A DNA stretch of 64,000 nucleotides. It comes from Ceratothoa steindachneri. Taxonomy: Eukaryota > Arthropoda > Malacostraca > Isopoda > Cymothoidae. The DNA is taken from NCBI GenBank assembly GCA_963969495.1, contig OZ018318.1, positions 172,616,040 to 172,680,039 of the forward strand, read 5' to 3'. Below, piece after piece: positions 37,022 through 49,327 of the stretch; the stretch's first letter is position 1, and each line of letters opens with the position of its first letter. The position numbers and the translations under genes were made by a program. A model generated the notes under the pieces. That model did not search any database. It had not been told where the DNA came from and worked only from the letters and a program-made list of their open reading frames with translations.

Positions 37022-39689
37022 AATTTCTTATCCATGTGGTTCTTGTAGGCGAATATAACCGCCTGTCGCGTTTTAAGGCAAAACACCGTTGTTAGGACGC
37101 GTTGTTAGGTCCACACGGATGCCCAAGGAGACTAGGGAGCTACATGGTTCCAGGATACACTTCTTCATTTTCAGTTCGCATGGTCGAGGCAACCAACACT
37201 ATTCAAAATAAAAAAAGACTAAGCGGAGAATTTCTAAAATATTTCAGATCTTTTACCATGTATACAATTTCTGACTGCGTGTAAGGGACTCAATTGTTTT
37301 TTTCTGCCTTATTAAATAGAGTCTGTCTTATGTACTTTAAATTCTACTCAAACGCAGTTAAGCACATATGTGGCTCGCGAGATTTGTTACTTTCCCTAGT
37401 AAGTCTGTATTTTCCAAATTGATCAATGAGATGATTCTTCCCTTTGCCCAGAAATCGAGAAATATCCTAAATGTTTCTTTTTGTTGTTATTGATTGTTTT
37501 TATAGCCTTTCAGCTGGTTTGTTCTATGACTCTCTCAAGTAGGCTTTTCTCTTCTATACTCCAGATTTAGGGTTTCCACATATCCTCTCTCCTTAAATTC
37601 CTTGTTTTCGAAACCTCTTTTCAAAGAATTGTGTTTTAAAAAAAATAAAAAACCCTATTAAAAGTTTCCTAGTGTTTATTTATCAACAACGATATTTATG
37701 AATAACGTTAGCGTCGTGGTTATCTTTCAATTCTTCTTGCTTCTTTTTACCTCTGCCGCTCATCCTTTGTATTTGAATCCTTCATCTTATATTCTATATT
37801 CATCCTTTTTGTGAGCTTCGCTTATAAAGTGTATTAATATTTCTGGAGATTTTCCATCATTTTTGCATTCAATCAACCCTAAAAAATATATATTTTCGTG
37901 GATTTATTTCTTTTCAATTCTCCTAAATTCCTACTTCAAAGATATTTAAGACCAACAAAGATAAAGAACCATAAAATTATCCTGTGTGAATTTAAATTTT
38001 TTAATGGTTCCACATAGAAACTGCATAATAACAATTTTATAGCATTTGGAGGCTGTTATACTTTAGCTGGAACGACTTGGTGGCGTGGTTTGGAAATCTT
38101 TTCTTTCACAAGTATTTTACTGCTCGATGGTTTATTGCTTATCTTGAGAATGTAGTAATTTTGAAGCGTTTTATTGTCGTCATTCATGGGTTCATAGGAG
38201 GCCTAAGAGTGATGGATTGGTCTTAGATGAATAGCTCTAGATTAGCGCTCAAGTGATAAAAGTGAGTAATGTCTATACTGAAGAATAAGGATTTATAAGT
38301 CTTGTACCCATTTGAGGTGAATTTGTTCTTTTAGTCATGATCGAATTTCAGCGGCATGGTTTAGTGTTTTTTAGTTAGAAATTATATTCAAGGCGAAATA
38401 GAAGTAAATTTAAGAATGTAGCAATATTGCACAATCCATTTACAGAATATAATTTGATTAATAATACTGTAATTAAAGTTACTTATTTTGCACATTTTAG
38501 GGTCAGGTTAATTGAAAGATTATTTTCTCCCTTGAAATAGCAAGTTTAATGGTAGTTTTTCTATCTACTCCTCCTGCTTCACTATAGTTCAGAAGATGGC
38601 TTATTCAAACTTTTAAAATTCACTGTCATAAAATTCATTTTTTAATTTATATCTGTTACATGATTATCGTGTATTTTAAGCTGCCTATCTGAGTTTAATG
38701 TAGATGTTATATGCAAAAATAAGTTCTCTTACAGTAAAAGTGAAAATTGTGGGAATAATGCTAATAGAACTTTTCTAAAATTTAATTTCAACGGAAGAAT
38801 GATCCGCTCGACCAAAAATCAAAGATTTGCGACTAAGAGATAGATTATTAATAGCTATTACATCCATAGAGAAATTATGTTTTAGGAGAAAAGTAAAGTG
38901 AATGTATAATTATTATTGTTGATGTTGAGATGCGAAAAATTTGAAAAGGTTTAATGGAACGAATTTTATCTATTAAGAAATTTAAAGGGTGAATTCGGTC
39001 TCTGTTTGAGAAAGATAAACGTACAACTATTAAAAATACTATTTATAATTCAAATCCAAACAGATCTGTCTACTTAATCCAAAGATTAAATCAAATCGCG
39101 ATAATAATGGGTGAAATTCGTCAAAAAATTAGAAACAGCCAAACTTGGTCTGTTTTTCATCTTTTTAAAATTTTCACTCGAGACCTCTGCAGTGAAACAT
39201 TTTGATAAATGTGAGATGAAATGAAACATCCACTTATTTAATCAGTAAGTAAAAATGAGAGATAATAGTAAGCGTCTAGGAACCTAAAGTGACTTGAGAA
39301 TTTTAATTTTGGAAGCGAGATGAGGTAAATAATGAAAGGGGAAGAAATTATAATTTATTCCACTCCGTACAATGGAGGAATTTAAATTTTCTGAGAAAAT
39401 ATCTTTTAGAATTTTCCATATTTATTCTATATTAGAAGGCATTTTAGAATTTTTTAGTCAGCGGGAGAAAAGCTTCAAACTTCTAAATGAAAATGGGAAA
39501 AGTTTTATCCCGAAACTCACTTTGAGGAATGCATTTAAAGCGCAATTGCATTCATATATTCAAAGGGCAGTTACATAACTATATGTACATAATTAAATGC
39601 ATGCAGATATACACTCAACTGGTAATTTAATATATTCATTTTAAACATACATTTATACATTCCAAAACAAATTACATGCATTCATGCAT
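37022..39689. other. Unassigned AT-rich DNA
   Basis: No recognised gene, LINE or transposon signature in 2.7 kb. Confidence 0.45.
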
Positions 39690-40725
39690 TGTGGAGGAAT
39701 AGAGTCTAATAGGATCTGGGGGTCGACCTTAAACCCGTAGAAGAGCCACGTGGCCTTAACCCTGGAACAAAGAGCGTGAGAAGCAGGAAGAAATTTGGTG
39801 AACATGGCTTTATCAGACCATCTGTGTTTATCTTACGAGGCCTATTTCCCCTGCCCGGGGCGATTTAATCTTACCTCACATACTCTTCGTGACGTGAGAA
39901 AGAACCCGAATGGCTATTTGACCGGCTTCTTATCTCGGACCCCCCCCCCTCCCATCTGAAGGCTGGTAACTTCAAATCTCAGGAGAGCACGCCGTGGCCC
40001 GAGGCAATTTCGCCACCCACCGGTGGACCACCTATATAACAGGAGGATTTCCGCTGGATAAGCAGTACAGCTCGCCCGCGCACGAAGACACACTACGTTC
40101 TCGAGTCGGATCATCCGTGGCTTATTCGGGTACTGACGGCTAGAATCTCTCCGCCGGGGACGTCTCCCCTGTCAATTGCAGCTTCTTACAACTGCCGTTC
40201 TTCCATGAATGTGCTCTAGTATTCTCTCATCGAAAAACCTGAGATAAAACCAGTCCCCCTTCATCAGCATCCGGAGGTAGAACCAGTACCTCCCCCCATC
40301 GAGAACTCTGAGATAAAACATATTTCCTTGTTGCATCCTAACCTCCCTGAGTTACCTTCCATTCGACGCTTACCCCTTACAAGACGTAGACACTGCGGAC
40401 CTCATTATAATCGGGTCTTCCTAAAATCAATTGTTATTATTTGTATTTCGGCTTAGTGTAGCTCCACTTTTAAGAATCCGATCCGAGTCAAGTAATTAAC
40501 TGCTTTAATCTCTTGGACTTGCCCCTTTGCTGACACCGAGTGTGTCTGTTATTTATTTGATCACGTATCTCACTTAAACCTCTTTTGTATATACTTAATA
40601 TTTCTTTTGTTTTGTTATTAAACTTTATTTTTTTAGCTTTTTTTAAATAACCTCGAATGACTCTGGGCCATCATTCAACCTTTAAGTCAATCTGCACACT
40701 TTTTTATTTTGATAATTATTATTCA
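39690..40725 (+). mobile_element. LTR-like fragment of the same LTR clade, end approximate
   Basis: Starts TGTGGAGGAATAGAG, has a TATA box (CCTATATAACAGGAGG near 40031) and the AACCTCGAATGACTC block near 40650, in the same order as the LTRs at 4777 and 29326. The middle is GC-richer and divergent. The 3' end is not clear, and no target duplication was seen. No coding region adjoins it. Confidence 0.5.
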
Positions 40726-40832
40726 CACACTAGTGGACGAATTTCTCCCCCATTCTCATTATGTCCCTCCCTAAATGGTCGGACCAAGCCATTAGCGTGA
40801 AATTGTCCTTGTATGTATATATATATATTATA

Positions 40833-42045
40833 TCGGGTGTCCCGAAAAAATGTATACACACTTTAAATAATTGTAAAGTAGGTGCTTATTTTTTTCCCTT
40901 TTCAGAATTAATGATGGCAGTCAGACTAAACTTTGGAGAAAGGAAGTTCATTCTAAAATGCTACTGGAAATGTGAAAACGCAGTTGAAGTACAAAGACAA
41001 TTTAGGAGAGAGTTTCAAAAAGAACCACCAACTCGCTTCATCATCAATCGAATCAGAGATAAGTTTGAAGCCGATAGAACTGTCAGAACGTCCACGAGAA
41101 GGGTTCAGGAAGACCACCAACATCGTAATCCCGTACAAATTAAGAAAGAGTGTTGGAAACGTATTACCGAAGTGCAAGAAAATCTGTGCGGCAAGCCAGT
41201 CATGAGGTACTCGTAGGCATTTCAAAATAGGCTGTCCATCGCATTATGAAGCGTTGTCAATGGAAAAGTTACATTCCAAGATTAGTTCATGCTCTTGATG
41301 ACGATGATCCAGAACGAAGAGTGCCGTATGGAGAGTGGTACTTGGAACAATGTGTCGAAAATTCACACTTTTCAACAAAGATTGTGTGAAGGGATGAGGC
41401 CAAATTCAAATTAAATGTTTTAATTAACCGCCACAATTACCCGTACTGGGGATCTGAGCATCCGCATGTTATGGTCAAACACCATGTTAATTTACCAGGA
41501 GTTACAGTGTGGTGTGGCTTATCATCAAGAGGATTAATTGGACGATTCTTTTTTGATGTACTGTAACTGGTTCCGTTTACTTGAACTTGCTGCAACAGTC
41601 TGTCATCCCAAGTATTAGGGATAACTTTGAATATGAGGATGTCAAATCCTTCCTTGATGAGAACTTGCTAAACAGGTGGATTGGACGGAGGGGTTTCGTT
41701 GAATACCCTCCGCGTTCAGCAGATCTCACACCACTAGACTTTTTTATAAAGATACCTAAAGGACAAAGTCTACACTATGAAACCTGCAAAAATCATTGAA
41801 TTGAAAGCAGCCATTAAACGTGAATGCACGCAAATTCCAAACGAATTGTTTCGTGATGTTTGCGATTCCATTGCTTCGCGTTGTCAGCAGTGTCTGGACC
41901 AGAACGGACGTCAGTTTGAGAACAGGCGTTAACAAAACAATAAAATAATGTTTGTAGATTCTATTAAATTTTTAAAATGATATCTATTTTAATAAACACC
42001 TACTTTACAATTATTTAAAGTGTAAATACATTTTTTTGGGACACC

Positions 42046-42048
<3 letters not shown>
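40833..42048 (+). mobile_element. Tc1/mariner-superfamily transposon, 1216 bp, inside an AT repeat
   Basis: Terminal inverted repeats of about 52 bp (TCGGGTGTCCCGAAAAAATG at the left; the right arm has only three differences by eye) are flanked by TA on both sides (40831-40832 and 42049-42050). Both flanks are AT dinucleotide repeat, so it landed in a microsatellite. It encodes a broken transposase. Confidence 0.9.
40911..41932 (+). pseudogene. Mariner-type transposase, frameshifted and lacking the second catalytic Asp segment
   Basis: The N-terminal helix-turn-helix region is open (MAVRLNFGERKFILKCYW, then FRREFQKEPPTRFIINRIRD). After frame changes come RDEAKFKLN (first catalytic Asp) near 41392, [19 protein letters not shown] near 41505-41563 and [25 protein letters not shown] (third catalytic position) near 41670-41745. 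Family members carry a QQDGAPPH-type segment between the last two blocks. Here DNFEYED runs directly into [10 protein letters not shown], so that segment has been deleted. The C-terminus ([25 protein letters not shown]) is recognisable. It is inactive. Confidence 0.8.

Positions 42049-42096
<48 letters not shown>
42049..42096. repeat. (AT)n microsatellite flanking the mariner
   Basis: A 48-bp AT run on the right of the transposon; about 20 bp of the same repeat lie on the left (about 40813-40832). Confidence 0.95.
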
Positions 42097-42099
<3 letters not shown>

Positions 42100-42469
42100 G
42101 CTATACCACGACATATATTCAAAGATCTATTAAAGCATTCATCGATTCAAAGTGCTATCAAAACCATAGTACCAGACACGTTACAAGAGTATTCAAGTGT
42201 ATATTCAGTATATATTAAAGGTTCAGAAGTTTAACAGTCAAGAGATAAGAGAACTTCGATTAACGATTGATACATGCAAATAAGCAATTTAGGAGCACAA
42301 AAATATCCAAATTTATTTTAAGCCTTTAATTATTGTTCTCGAATACATTTAATTCATTAAATGGTGCTAGGTTTTCAGTCAGTTTATGCACCAAGAACAC
42401 AATACAAACACTTTTTTTCCTAGACCAATACCATAAGTGTTTATCTAGTGCAATAACTACACCTTTTCA
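42097..42469. other. Unassigned
   Basis: No recognised feature. Confidence 0.4.
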
Positions 42470-42765
42470 CCATCAAATTAAAAAAAAATTAACTTCAAAT
42501 TTAAAAAGTTGACTCTCATATATAAAAAATTTAATTTCAAATAAAAAGTTGACTTTCATATTGAAAATATTGAACTCAGATTCCAAAAACTGACTTTCAT
42601 ATAAAAAAATAAATTGACATTCAAATTTTAAAGGTTGACTCAAATTAAAATACTTGGATTTCATATCAAACATGTTTACCTTCAACTTAAAAAAACTGAC
42701 TTTCGATATAAAAAGTTTCTTTTAATTAAAAACAAATGAAATTCAATTAAAAAAAAGTAATATCA
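42470..42765 (-). repeat. Array of degenerate ~21-bp repeats (left, inverted)
   Basis: About 12-13 degenerate units whose reverse complement is close to GAAAGTCAACTTTTTAATAT, alternating with GAAGTTCAATTTTTTAAATT. It matches the right array at 43376-43950 in opposite orientation. Confidence 0.75.
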
Positions 42766-43375
42766 TATGAATTTGTGAAACGTCAACAGCACTAATTTCT
42801 CCACCAACCTACTCAAAAATATCCTAGTGTTTTCGCTTCTCAAGCACTAATTTCTTCATAAAATACTATATTTTATACATACAAAGATTCATAAGACTCA
42901 TATCTACAGTATTACTTACCATATGTGTTTGTAATGATAAACTACTCAAAATGAAAAAATATAGAATACTTCATCAGGCCTCTTCCGAACCTTTCCAACA
43001 TTTTGGCCAACTCTACCGTGATGTTAGAGAGCCGATTTTCATACCTTGTGGGATTTCTTCTCATCATACCCTCATTAGTAGCTCTTTCGCACTCCTAGCA
43101 ACCGTTCCTATACATAACTCAGCCCTTTCAGTAATCAAGTGAGTATTTTTTAAAATATTGCACTGGAAAAATATTTAATAATGCAAATTTGCAATACTGG
43201 TATTTTCTACCTGTATAAAATTAAGAGATCTCTGAAAAACCACCACCTCCAGGTCGCAAGGAACGACCTTACAGCACATGGCCAACCAAAGTGGGACCAT
43301 TGGGGGCTGGTGGATTGGGTATAAATATGGGTTACACCCCGTAGGCGGGGGATATTCGCTTATTTTAATTTTAAA
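42766..43375. other. Unassigned core between the inverted arrays
   Basis: No coding signature beyond a 63-codon frame at 42951-43142 that resembles nothing known to me. Confidence 0.4.
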
Positions 43376-43950
43376 ACCAATTTTTAAAATTTGAAAGTCA
43401 TTTTTTTATTTGAAATTCAGCTTTTTTAATATAAAAGTTATTTTTTTTGGTAATTTAAGACGAAAATAGCGCCTTCATTTCCAAGGTTTTAGAACCTTCT
43501 AATTAAAAAAAGTTATAGAAGCAATGTTATTCAGCTCATCGAATTACATAGGAATCCCTATTTATTTGCCCTATTGCCCTGGAAGTGCTCCGCTTCTCCA
43601 AGGGTTAAAAAATCCCGTTCGGATATATTTTAGGTTCTCAAAGAGGCACTAAAATAGCCCCTTTCAATTTTAGGCCACTCAAATTTAGTCCAAAAAGGTG
43701 AAACATATTGGAATATGGACGAAATATTATGCGAGGAACAGCGGAGGCGAGCGCGTGCCAAACATTTGAAATGACGCCGCTATCTTCGTCTTAAATTACC
43801 ATTTTTTAAATTTGAAGTTCAATTTTTTAAATATGAAAGTCAGTTTTTTTTAATATGAAGTTCAATTTTTTAAATATGAAAGTCAACTTTTAAAATTTGA
43901 AATTCATTAATTAAAATTTGATGTTCAATTCTTTTTAATTTGTGAAAGGA
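43376..43950 (+). repeat. Array of degenerate ~21-bp repeats (right), split by a MITE
   Basis: Units such as GAAGTTCAATTTTTTAAATAT and GAAAGTCAGTTTTTTTTAAT alternate. The array runs from 43376 to 43448, is interrupted by the MITE at 43449-43800, and resumes to 43950. It is the inverse of the left array. Confidence 0.75.
43449..43800. mobile_element. MITE of 352 bp with GGTAATTTAAGACGA inverted ends
   Basis: Left end GGTAATTTAAGACGAAAATA and right end inverse GGTAATTTAAGACGAAGATA; the match continues through AGCG-C-TCATTTC, about 33 bp with few differences. Flanking T-rich 8-9-bp sequences (ATTTTTTTT and ATTTTTTAA) could be a target duplication but also resemble the host repeat. No coding capacity. 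The superfamily is not assigned. Confidence 0.75.
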
Positions 43951-44630
43951 TTCAAAATTATTATAAAAAAGTTCGACTGTGAATGAATATTTTAAAGATG
44001 CAACTCATGCACGCCCGCCACAAAAAATGATCGTCAGTGAATTGAAGGAAAGCTTTGTTAAATCTACTTCCAAAAGTCCATATTATTAATATAGAAAGTA
44101 ATTCATGGGACAGACCATTTTTTCTTTGCAAACAAGAACAGAAATTGCATTTATGTTAGGAAATTTCAAAAATAAAAACGCGCAATTTCTGATTCCCCTC
44201 CCCCTCCCCCATGCTGTTTTTAGATCTACGATAACAGATGAACACGTGAGAACAATGGAATAAAGAAAAATAAATATTACTCGCTTAGCCTGCGTATTAG
44301 ACTTGCTAAAATGTACTGAACAGGATTCTTTCATATACAAATAAACCCACGTTAAATCAATTGGCTAATCACTGCATTAAAGTGTGGAATTAGGTCTTAC
44401 TGTGGTTTTGTTGTCTCCGTTGATAATAATTTCCAGCGATCTCTCTAAGACCAGTTTGTTTTTCGAAATTTAAATGGATTTTAAGCAATTTTTCCAAATA
44501 GTCTGTATTGCTTTATGATTGGTATATGAAGTACATTTATTAATTCAGAAGAAAATAAAAATTAATAAAATCAACTTAAAATAAAAGCAACCTTTTATGA
44601 TCTTGGTATAATATAGAATATTTCCTTAGA
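43951..44630. other. Unassigned
   Basis: No recognised feature. Confidence 0.4.
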
Positions 44631-46081
44631 CAGGTTTTTTTTTTTACATGTCCTATGTTTGAAGTTTAATAAAATCAAGAATAATTTTGTGATCATAACA
44701 AAACTTTTAGAAGTTGTTGGTAATAGTTGCAAGCCTTTGCCACTAAAAGTAACAATTGACTTCTTAATCCTTTTATAAGTTATCCAAGTTTTAGTGAAGC
44801 CTTGATCTTTAACAAATTTCGCTGAACTTTCAGATATTTATCGACTATTAAAACCAATTTTATTTTAACTAATTTTATTTGCTTAAAGTTAACAAAAAAC
44901 TAAGACTAATAATCAGTTTGTATAATTACATAATAACTTAATTTATTTGAAGATTCTTCTTTTCAAATACTGACTTTTTTCAAAAGTTCTTTATCGATGT
45001 TATTAATTTCTTCAGCGATATTATTTTTTTAGTTGTTGGATACTTCTATGATAATTATGGTAAACACTATCTTTTAAATATCCCCATAAAACAAATCTAA
45101 AGGTGTTAGATCAGAGGATCTTGGAGGCCACTTAAATTCACTGTTTTGAGAAATGATTTTTCTCTGAAGTTTCGTCTTAACAAGTGAATTGTTTCATTCG
45201 ATGCATGTGATGTTGCACCATCTTGCTGGAAAAATAGTTGTCGTCTATTTCGAAGCCTTCAAAAGTTCGGTAAAACTGTTCTTTAAGCATGTGTCGGTAT
45301 CTTTCGCCATTCACAGTGACTAAATTTCCATATTCATTCTCATAAAAATACGACACAATGATCTTTCTGAGATGTTATAGCACACCACACAGTAGTTTTT
45401 GCAGGATGCAGATCTTTCTGGTGTATAGCTTCTGGGATGTGATCCGACCATATTCTGTTGTTCTGCTTATTATTGTATCCGATGAGATGAAAGTGCGCTG
45501 CGTCAGACATTATCTCCAAATTTTAGGCTAAATTCCTCTGCATACGATTTTTTTTCTCGCGAAATTGTTGTCTTCTAATCTTTGCACAACCTGAATCTTG
45601 TATGGCTTAAGTTTCAGTTTTCACTTCAATAATCTTTTTTTCAATGTTTTCTGCGGCGACCGTTCGACGTTTTGACGTAACTCTTTAAATTTATGTTGTT
45701 CTACGCCTTTTCATCCAATCAGTTCCATGAGCTTCCATGTTTCCAGTTTGAAAAATTTCTTAATAATGATTTTTGGTAGAAGAGTTTTCCCCTTTTATAG
45801 TCTACGAATGACTATGATACTAGTAAATTTTTGACTTCACAATTTTAGAGAAAATTTTGATAAGAATCGAGAATTCCAAAAATCACTTTTTTTAACAAAA
45901 CATTTTACGCTTTCGTTTATAGCAAAAACTGACCGATTTACTAAAATTGGTATAACTTCTAAAATCATAAATAAATCAATTAGCCATTTTAGGAAAAAGA
46001 CCTTACAACTATTACCAACAACTTCTGAAAGTTTCATTCTGATTAAACTTCAAATGTAGGACATGTAAAAAAAAACCCCTG
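44631..46081 (-). mobile_element. Mariner-like transposon (DD41D-type spacing), long inverted repeats, degenerate
   Basis: The ends read CAGG(GG)TTTTTTTTT then ACATGTCCTA at both termini in inverted orientation. Similarity between the arms continues for about 150-180 bp (TTAGAAGTTGTTGGTAATAG on the left; its inverse near 45990-46030). TA follows the right end (46082-46083), while the left flank reads GA, probably a mutated TA. A minus-strand transposase lies inside. Confidence 0.8.
45000..45740 (-). pseudogene. Mariner-type transposase, frameshifted
   Basis: From the 5' side: a basic linker (SPQKTLKKRLL) and KPYKIQVVQRL near 45600, then MSDAAHFHLIGYNNKQNNRI (first catalytic Asp) near 45500, TVWCAITSQ near 45395, NGERYRHMLKEQF near 45300, FQQDGATSHASNETIHLL (second Asp, codon at 45220-45222) and WPPRSSDLTPLDLF (third Asp, codon at 45095-45097). 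The second-to-third spacing corresponds to about 41 residues, with a frame change between them, fitting DD41D-type mariners. Multiple stops make it inactive. Confidence 0.8.
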
Positions 46082-46083
46082 TA

Positions 46084-47204
46084 TATCCCAAGCGCTAGAA
46101 TATAAATGAAAGAGCAATTCCTAATCAAGCCAAGTTTGTTAAATCTCGCGAAATTTTAGGAGAATTTAGTCCTCTTAAGCAGGATTCATGGATCATATCC
46201 AATCTATATCAATGATAATGGTCTAAATAGAACCTGAATTCATAAATAGATGTTTTAGATTATTGAGTACGCAGAAGATAATCCCATTATATCACCAAAT
46301 ACCTTTAAAAATATATATGTTTTGGCAATATAGGATGTATAGATCTATATCTAGATACTCGCACACTATGTAATGGGAACTTTCCCTGCCTCGTGTAGCT
46401 ACAATTAAAGAGGCACTGAAGGTATAAACGCAAAACTGTAACTAAATGGCAAAAACACGGATACCAGCATATTTAAACACATCGAGAGAGATGCTCGCAA
46501 AGACCTCGCCTTCTGTAATTATTTTATCTCAAATAATCTCTAAATTTTAGCTTATATTCTGCTGCCATCGTTGAAGTCGGTAATTCCTTTTCGTCTGCTG
46601 GCGACAAAAGAATGGAAGGCCAATTTCAGACTAGGATGGCCACGATTGAGAATGTCGTCCAAAGCCGAAGCTCTGTATTGCATAATGCAAAATTCAAAGA
46701 GATTTAATGAGGGTTGACTAGATGGGGATTCCTGTAATGTGGGAATGGTATCTGATTTTAGAATTTGGGATTTTTATGCGAATATGGTCCCTCAGATACC
46801 AAAGACAAAATAATTAGAGGTTAAGAAGTGTAGGTGGAAAAGGGTTTGTTATTACTATTGGAGGTTTCATTGAAAGTAATAGGCGTAGCAGGATGGAGGT
46901 GGGTGTGAGAAAATAGATACGCCTTAAGAAAGCAATAGTTCGGATTCGTGTTCCAGAAGCTAATATAGCCTTTTGAGGCCACATTTTGATTGCTGCTTTA
47001 TAGCTGTATTAAGCATTGCTACGTTTTTTATCGGCTTAGACTCTTGAGCGACGGTCGATTAATCTCTAAATTCCAACATCTTTACACCTCTCTCTAATTC
47101 AACCGCGCTTGACGGTAAAGCGATCTTGTATGGTCTTTCCCAGATTACCTCGTTAATCTTCACTTAATTCATTTAACTACCATAGGTAATTTGTTTACCC
47201 CTTT

Positions 47205-47277
<73 letters not shown>

Positions 47278-47915
47278 GCCCTCTTTTATTATATATATTA
47301 AAATTATATTTTGGGGGTATTGTCTTTATATATCCTTTGAACTGCAACGGGGCAAGCCATTAGTCAAAACCCGGTCAAACGTAAATCGCACTCTTTATTA
47401 ATCGCCCCAGACATATTTCAAGCGGCCTATGGTCAGCTGTCTGCCCGTGCTTGTGTACGACTCTGTGCGCCGAGCTAGTCTACTCAGGCATACCTCGAAG
47501 GCATATATAATTTGAAAGGGCATTTAATACAAAATCTAATGGTATAGAACCAAATTCGGAATTCTTTTAAGTAATTTCGCGAGGGGAGATAAAAGAACGA
47601 TAGAGGAACGAAATTCATAATTAAGGTATATTAATTAGAGTATATGGAGGAAATTCTGACTTTTCCCAAAGAGATAAGACTCCCATCAACCGAAATGGGT
47701 GATTGTTAAGATTAGCAGTCCCTGAATTTTTGGGCTAGTTTTCTAGCCTACTTTTCTGTTATACCTAGATGAGAATAAAAAGTAACCTTTTTTTAAGGCA
47801 CTTTCAAACTCTTAATATTTCTAATTCGAAAGCCAAAAATGAGATTTCAAAACGTATAAATTATTTACAAGCCGGTGGATATAATTTTTCGGCGGTGACC
47901 CAGAATGCGTGAAAC
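46084..47915. other. Unassigned, with an (AT)n tract
   Basis: No recognised gene. An AT dinucleotide run occupies 47209-47274. Confidence 0.45.
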
Positions 47916-48690
47916 CTCTCTTTTATGCAGGGATATTTTCTGATGAAAAGAGAGGTTGCGAGATACCCGTCCATATGGGCCTCTCTCCATCCATAGTGGG
48001 GCACACGGTCTCTCGTATCCTTAATGCTTCCAGACTTTCTCGATATTTTGAGTGCTGGCTCCAGTCTCGAGATCCACTACATTTTGGGAGTGGTTGACAG
48101 TCAGATGAGTGTATCCTTCCAATGTGAGATTCGAATAAGCCGCCCATCCGTCAGATACCATCCTGGTTTCCGGCAAAAATCCACTTTTTAATCGCCGTCA
48201 TGAGAGTTTCGTTATTGCGATTGTTGACGGGAACGAGAAAACCTCTCTCCATTTTGCGTTCAAATCTTCCAAATATCCATTGACCCTTCACTACTACACG
48301 ACCACGGCTGTATTTTCTCTTGCTCAACTTAGCCTCGTCAAATTCCATAGTTTTCCTGGCCCTCCGAGTTGCGCTGAGAGACTTTCAAAATAATGTAAGA
48401 TAACCACATGGCAGAAACTAAGGCAATCCACGAAGCTTGTCCTGCTTACGTCAGTTTGCTTTGATATTTCGTCCATGGTGAACTGGTTTGCCACGAACCG
48501 CAAAACCACAATCACGATTTGTTCGATAACAAGATGCGAACCAGCAAAAAAAGTTCCTTTACGAGCGAGAATTTTGAATGAGCACCTTTCGCGTTTCCCC
48601 TCAGCGCTAACAAAATATTTACGGCAACGTAAAAAAACATCTTTAGTTACTGTCACTTCAGATTTACAAATAGGACAGCTGAAATTTTAA
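47916..48690 (-). pseudogene. Merlin-type (IS1016/ISXO2-like) transposase, frameshifted
   Basis: The first frame (48656-48324) has RKGTFFAGSHLVIEQIV, a helix-turn-helix (MDEISKQTDVSRTSFVD) and GGPGK. The second frame (about 48350-48170) has EFDEAKLSKRKYSRGRVVV (first catalytic Asp) and GQWIFGRFER, VPVNNRN. The third frame (about 48170-48020) has VSDGWAAYSNL (second Asp) and STQNIEKVW (catalytic Glu). So D, D and E are all present but in different frames. This is the established Merlin architecture. Terminal repeats were not identified, and the element's limits are unknown. Confidence 0.85.
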
Positions 48691-49322
48691 ATAAGTAATA
48701 GATTGTTTTATTCGACATTAATATTAAATAGCAAAATTGGAACAAGTAAAGAGAGTTAAACCATAAAAAATAAGAACTAAAATTTTAAATTATGTAAAGG
48801 ATGACATGAAGGAAATTGAAGACCTGACTGGATGTATTCTAAAATTGCCTTAGACACGTTCGAGCAGAGCAAATGTTTTGATCCTAATTATAATCATGGC
48901 GTACTCAACCTATGACTTTCTCCCTTTTCTGCCAATTCTTCTTCTGCTTACTATTAATTGCCCCTTAACAGATCTGCTTGCATTTGTTTCTTTCTCTATC
49001 CATCTCCATATAAAATAGATATGCGAATAATTCCTATTTAATTGATTCGGTTAATGGCGGCTCATTCTTTGGTCTAGCAAGGAGAGTCAGGTGAAAATCA
49101 CTACACGCCTTTATTCAATTAGGTGAAACTCTTGGACTTAAATAAATAAAGACCTTTCTCTTCCCTCTTTTAACTCGTGTGGTTATTTGTGTATCTCTAA
49201 ATTTTTTACAACAAATGTTTTAAAATTCTCATGTTTCATATATGTTGTTTCGTGTTTGGTCCATATTTCCTTCGCGCTAAATCTTCATTTCCTCAATTTT
49301 GCTCAATACGAGAGGAATAACA
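48691..49322. other. Unassigned
   Basis: No recognised feature. Confidence 0.4.
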
Positions 49323-49327
49323 AAGTC

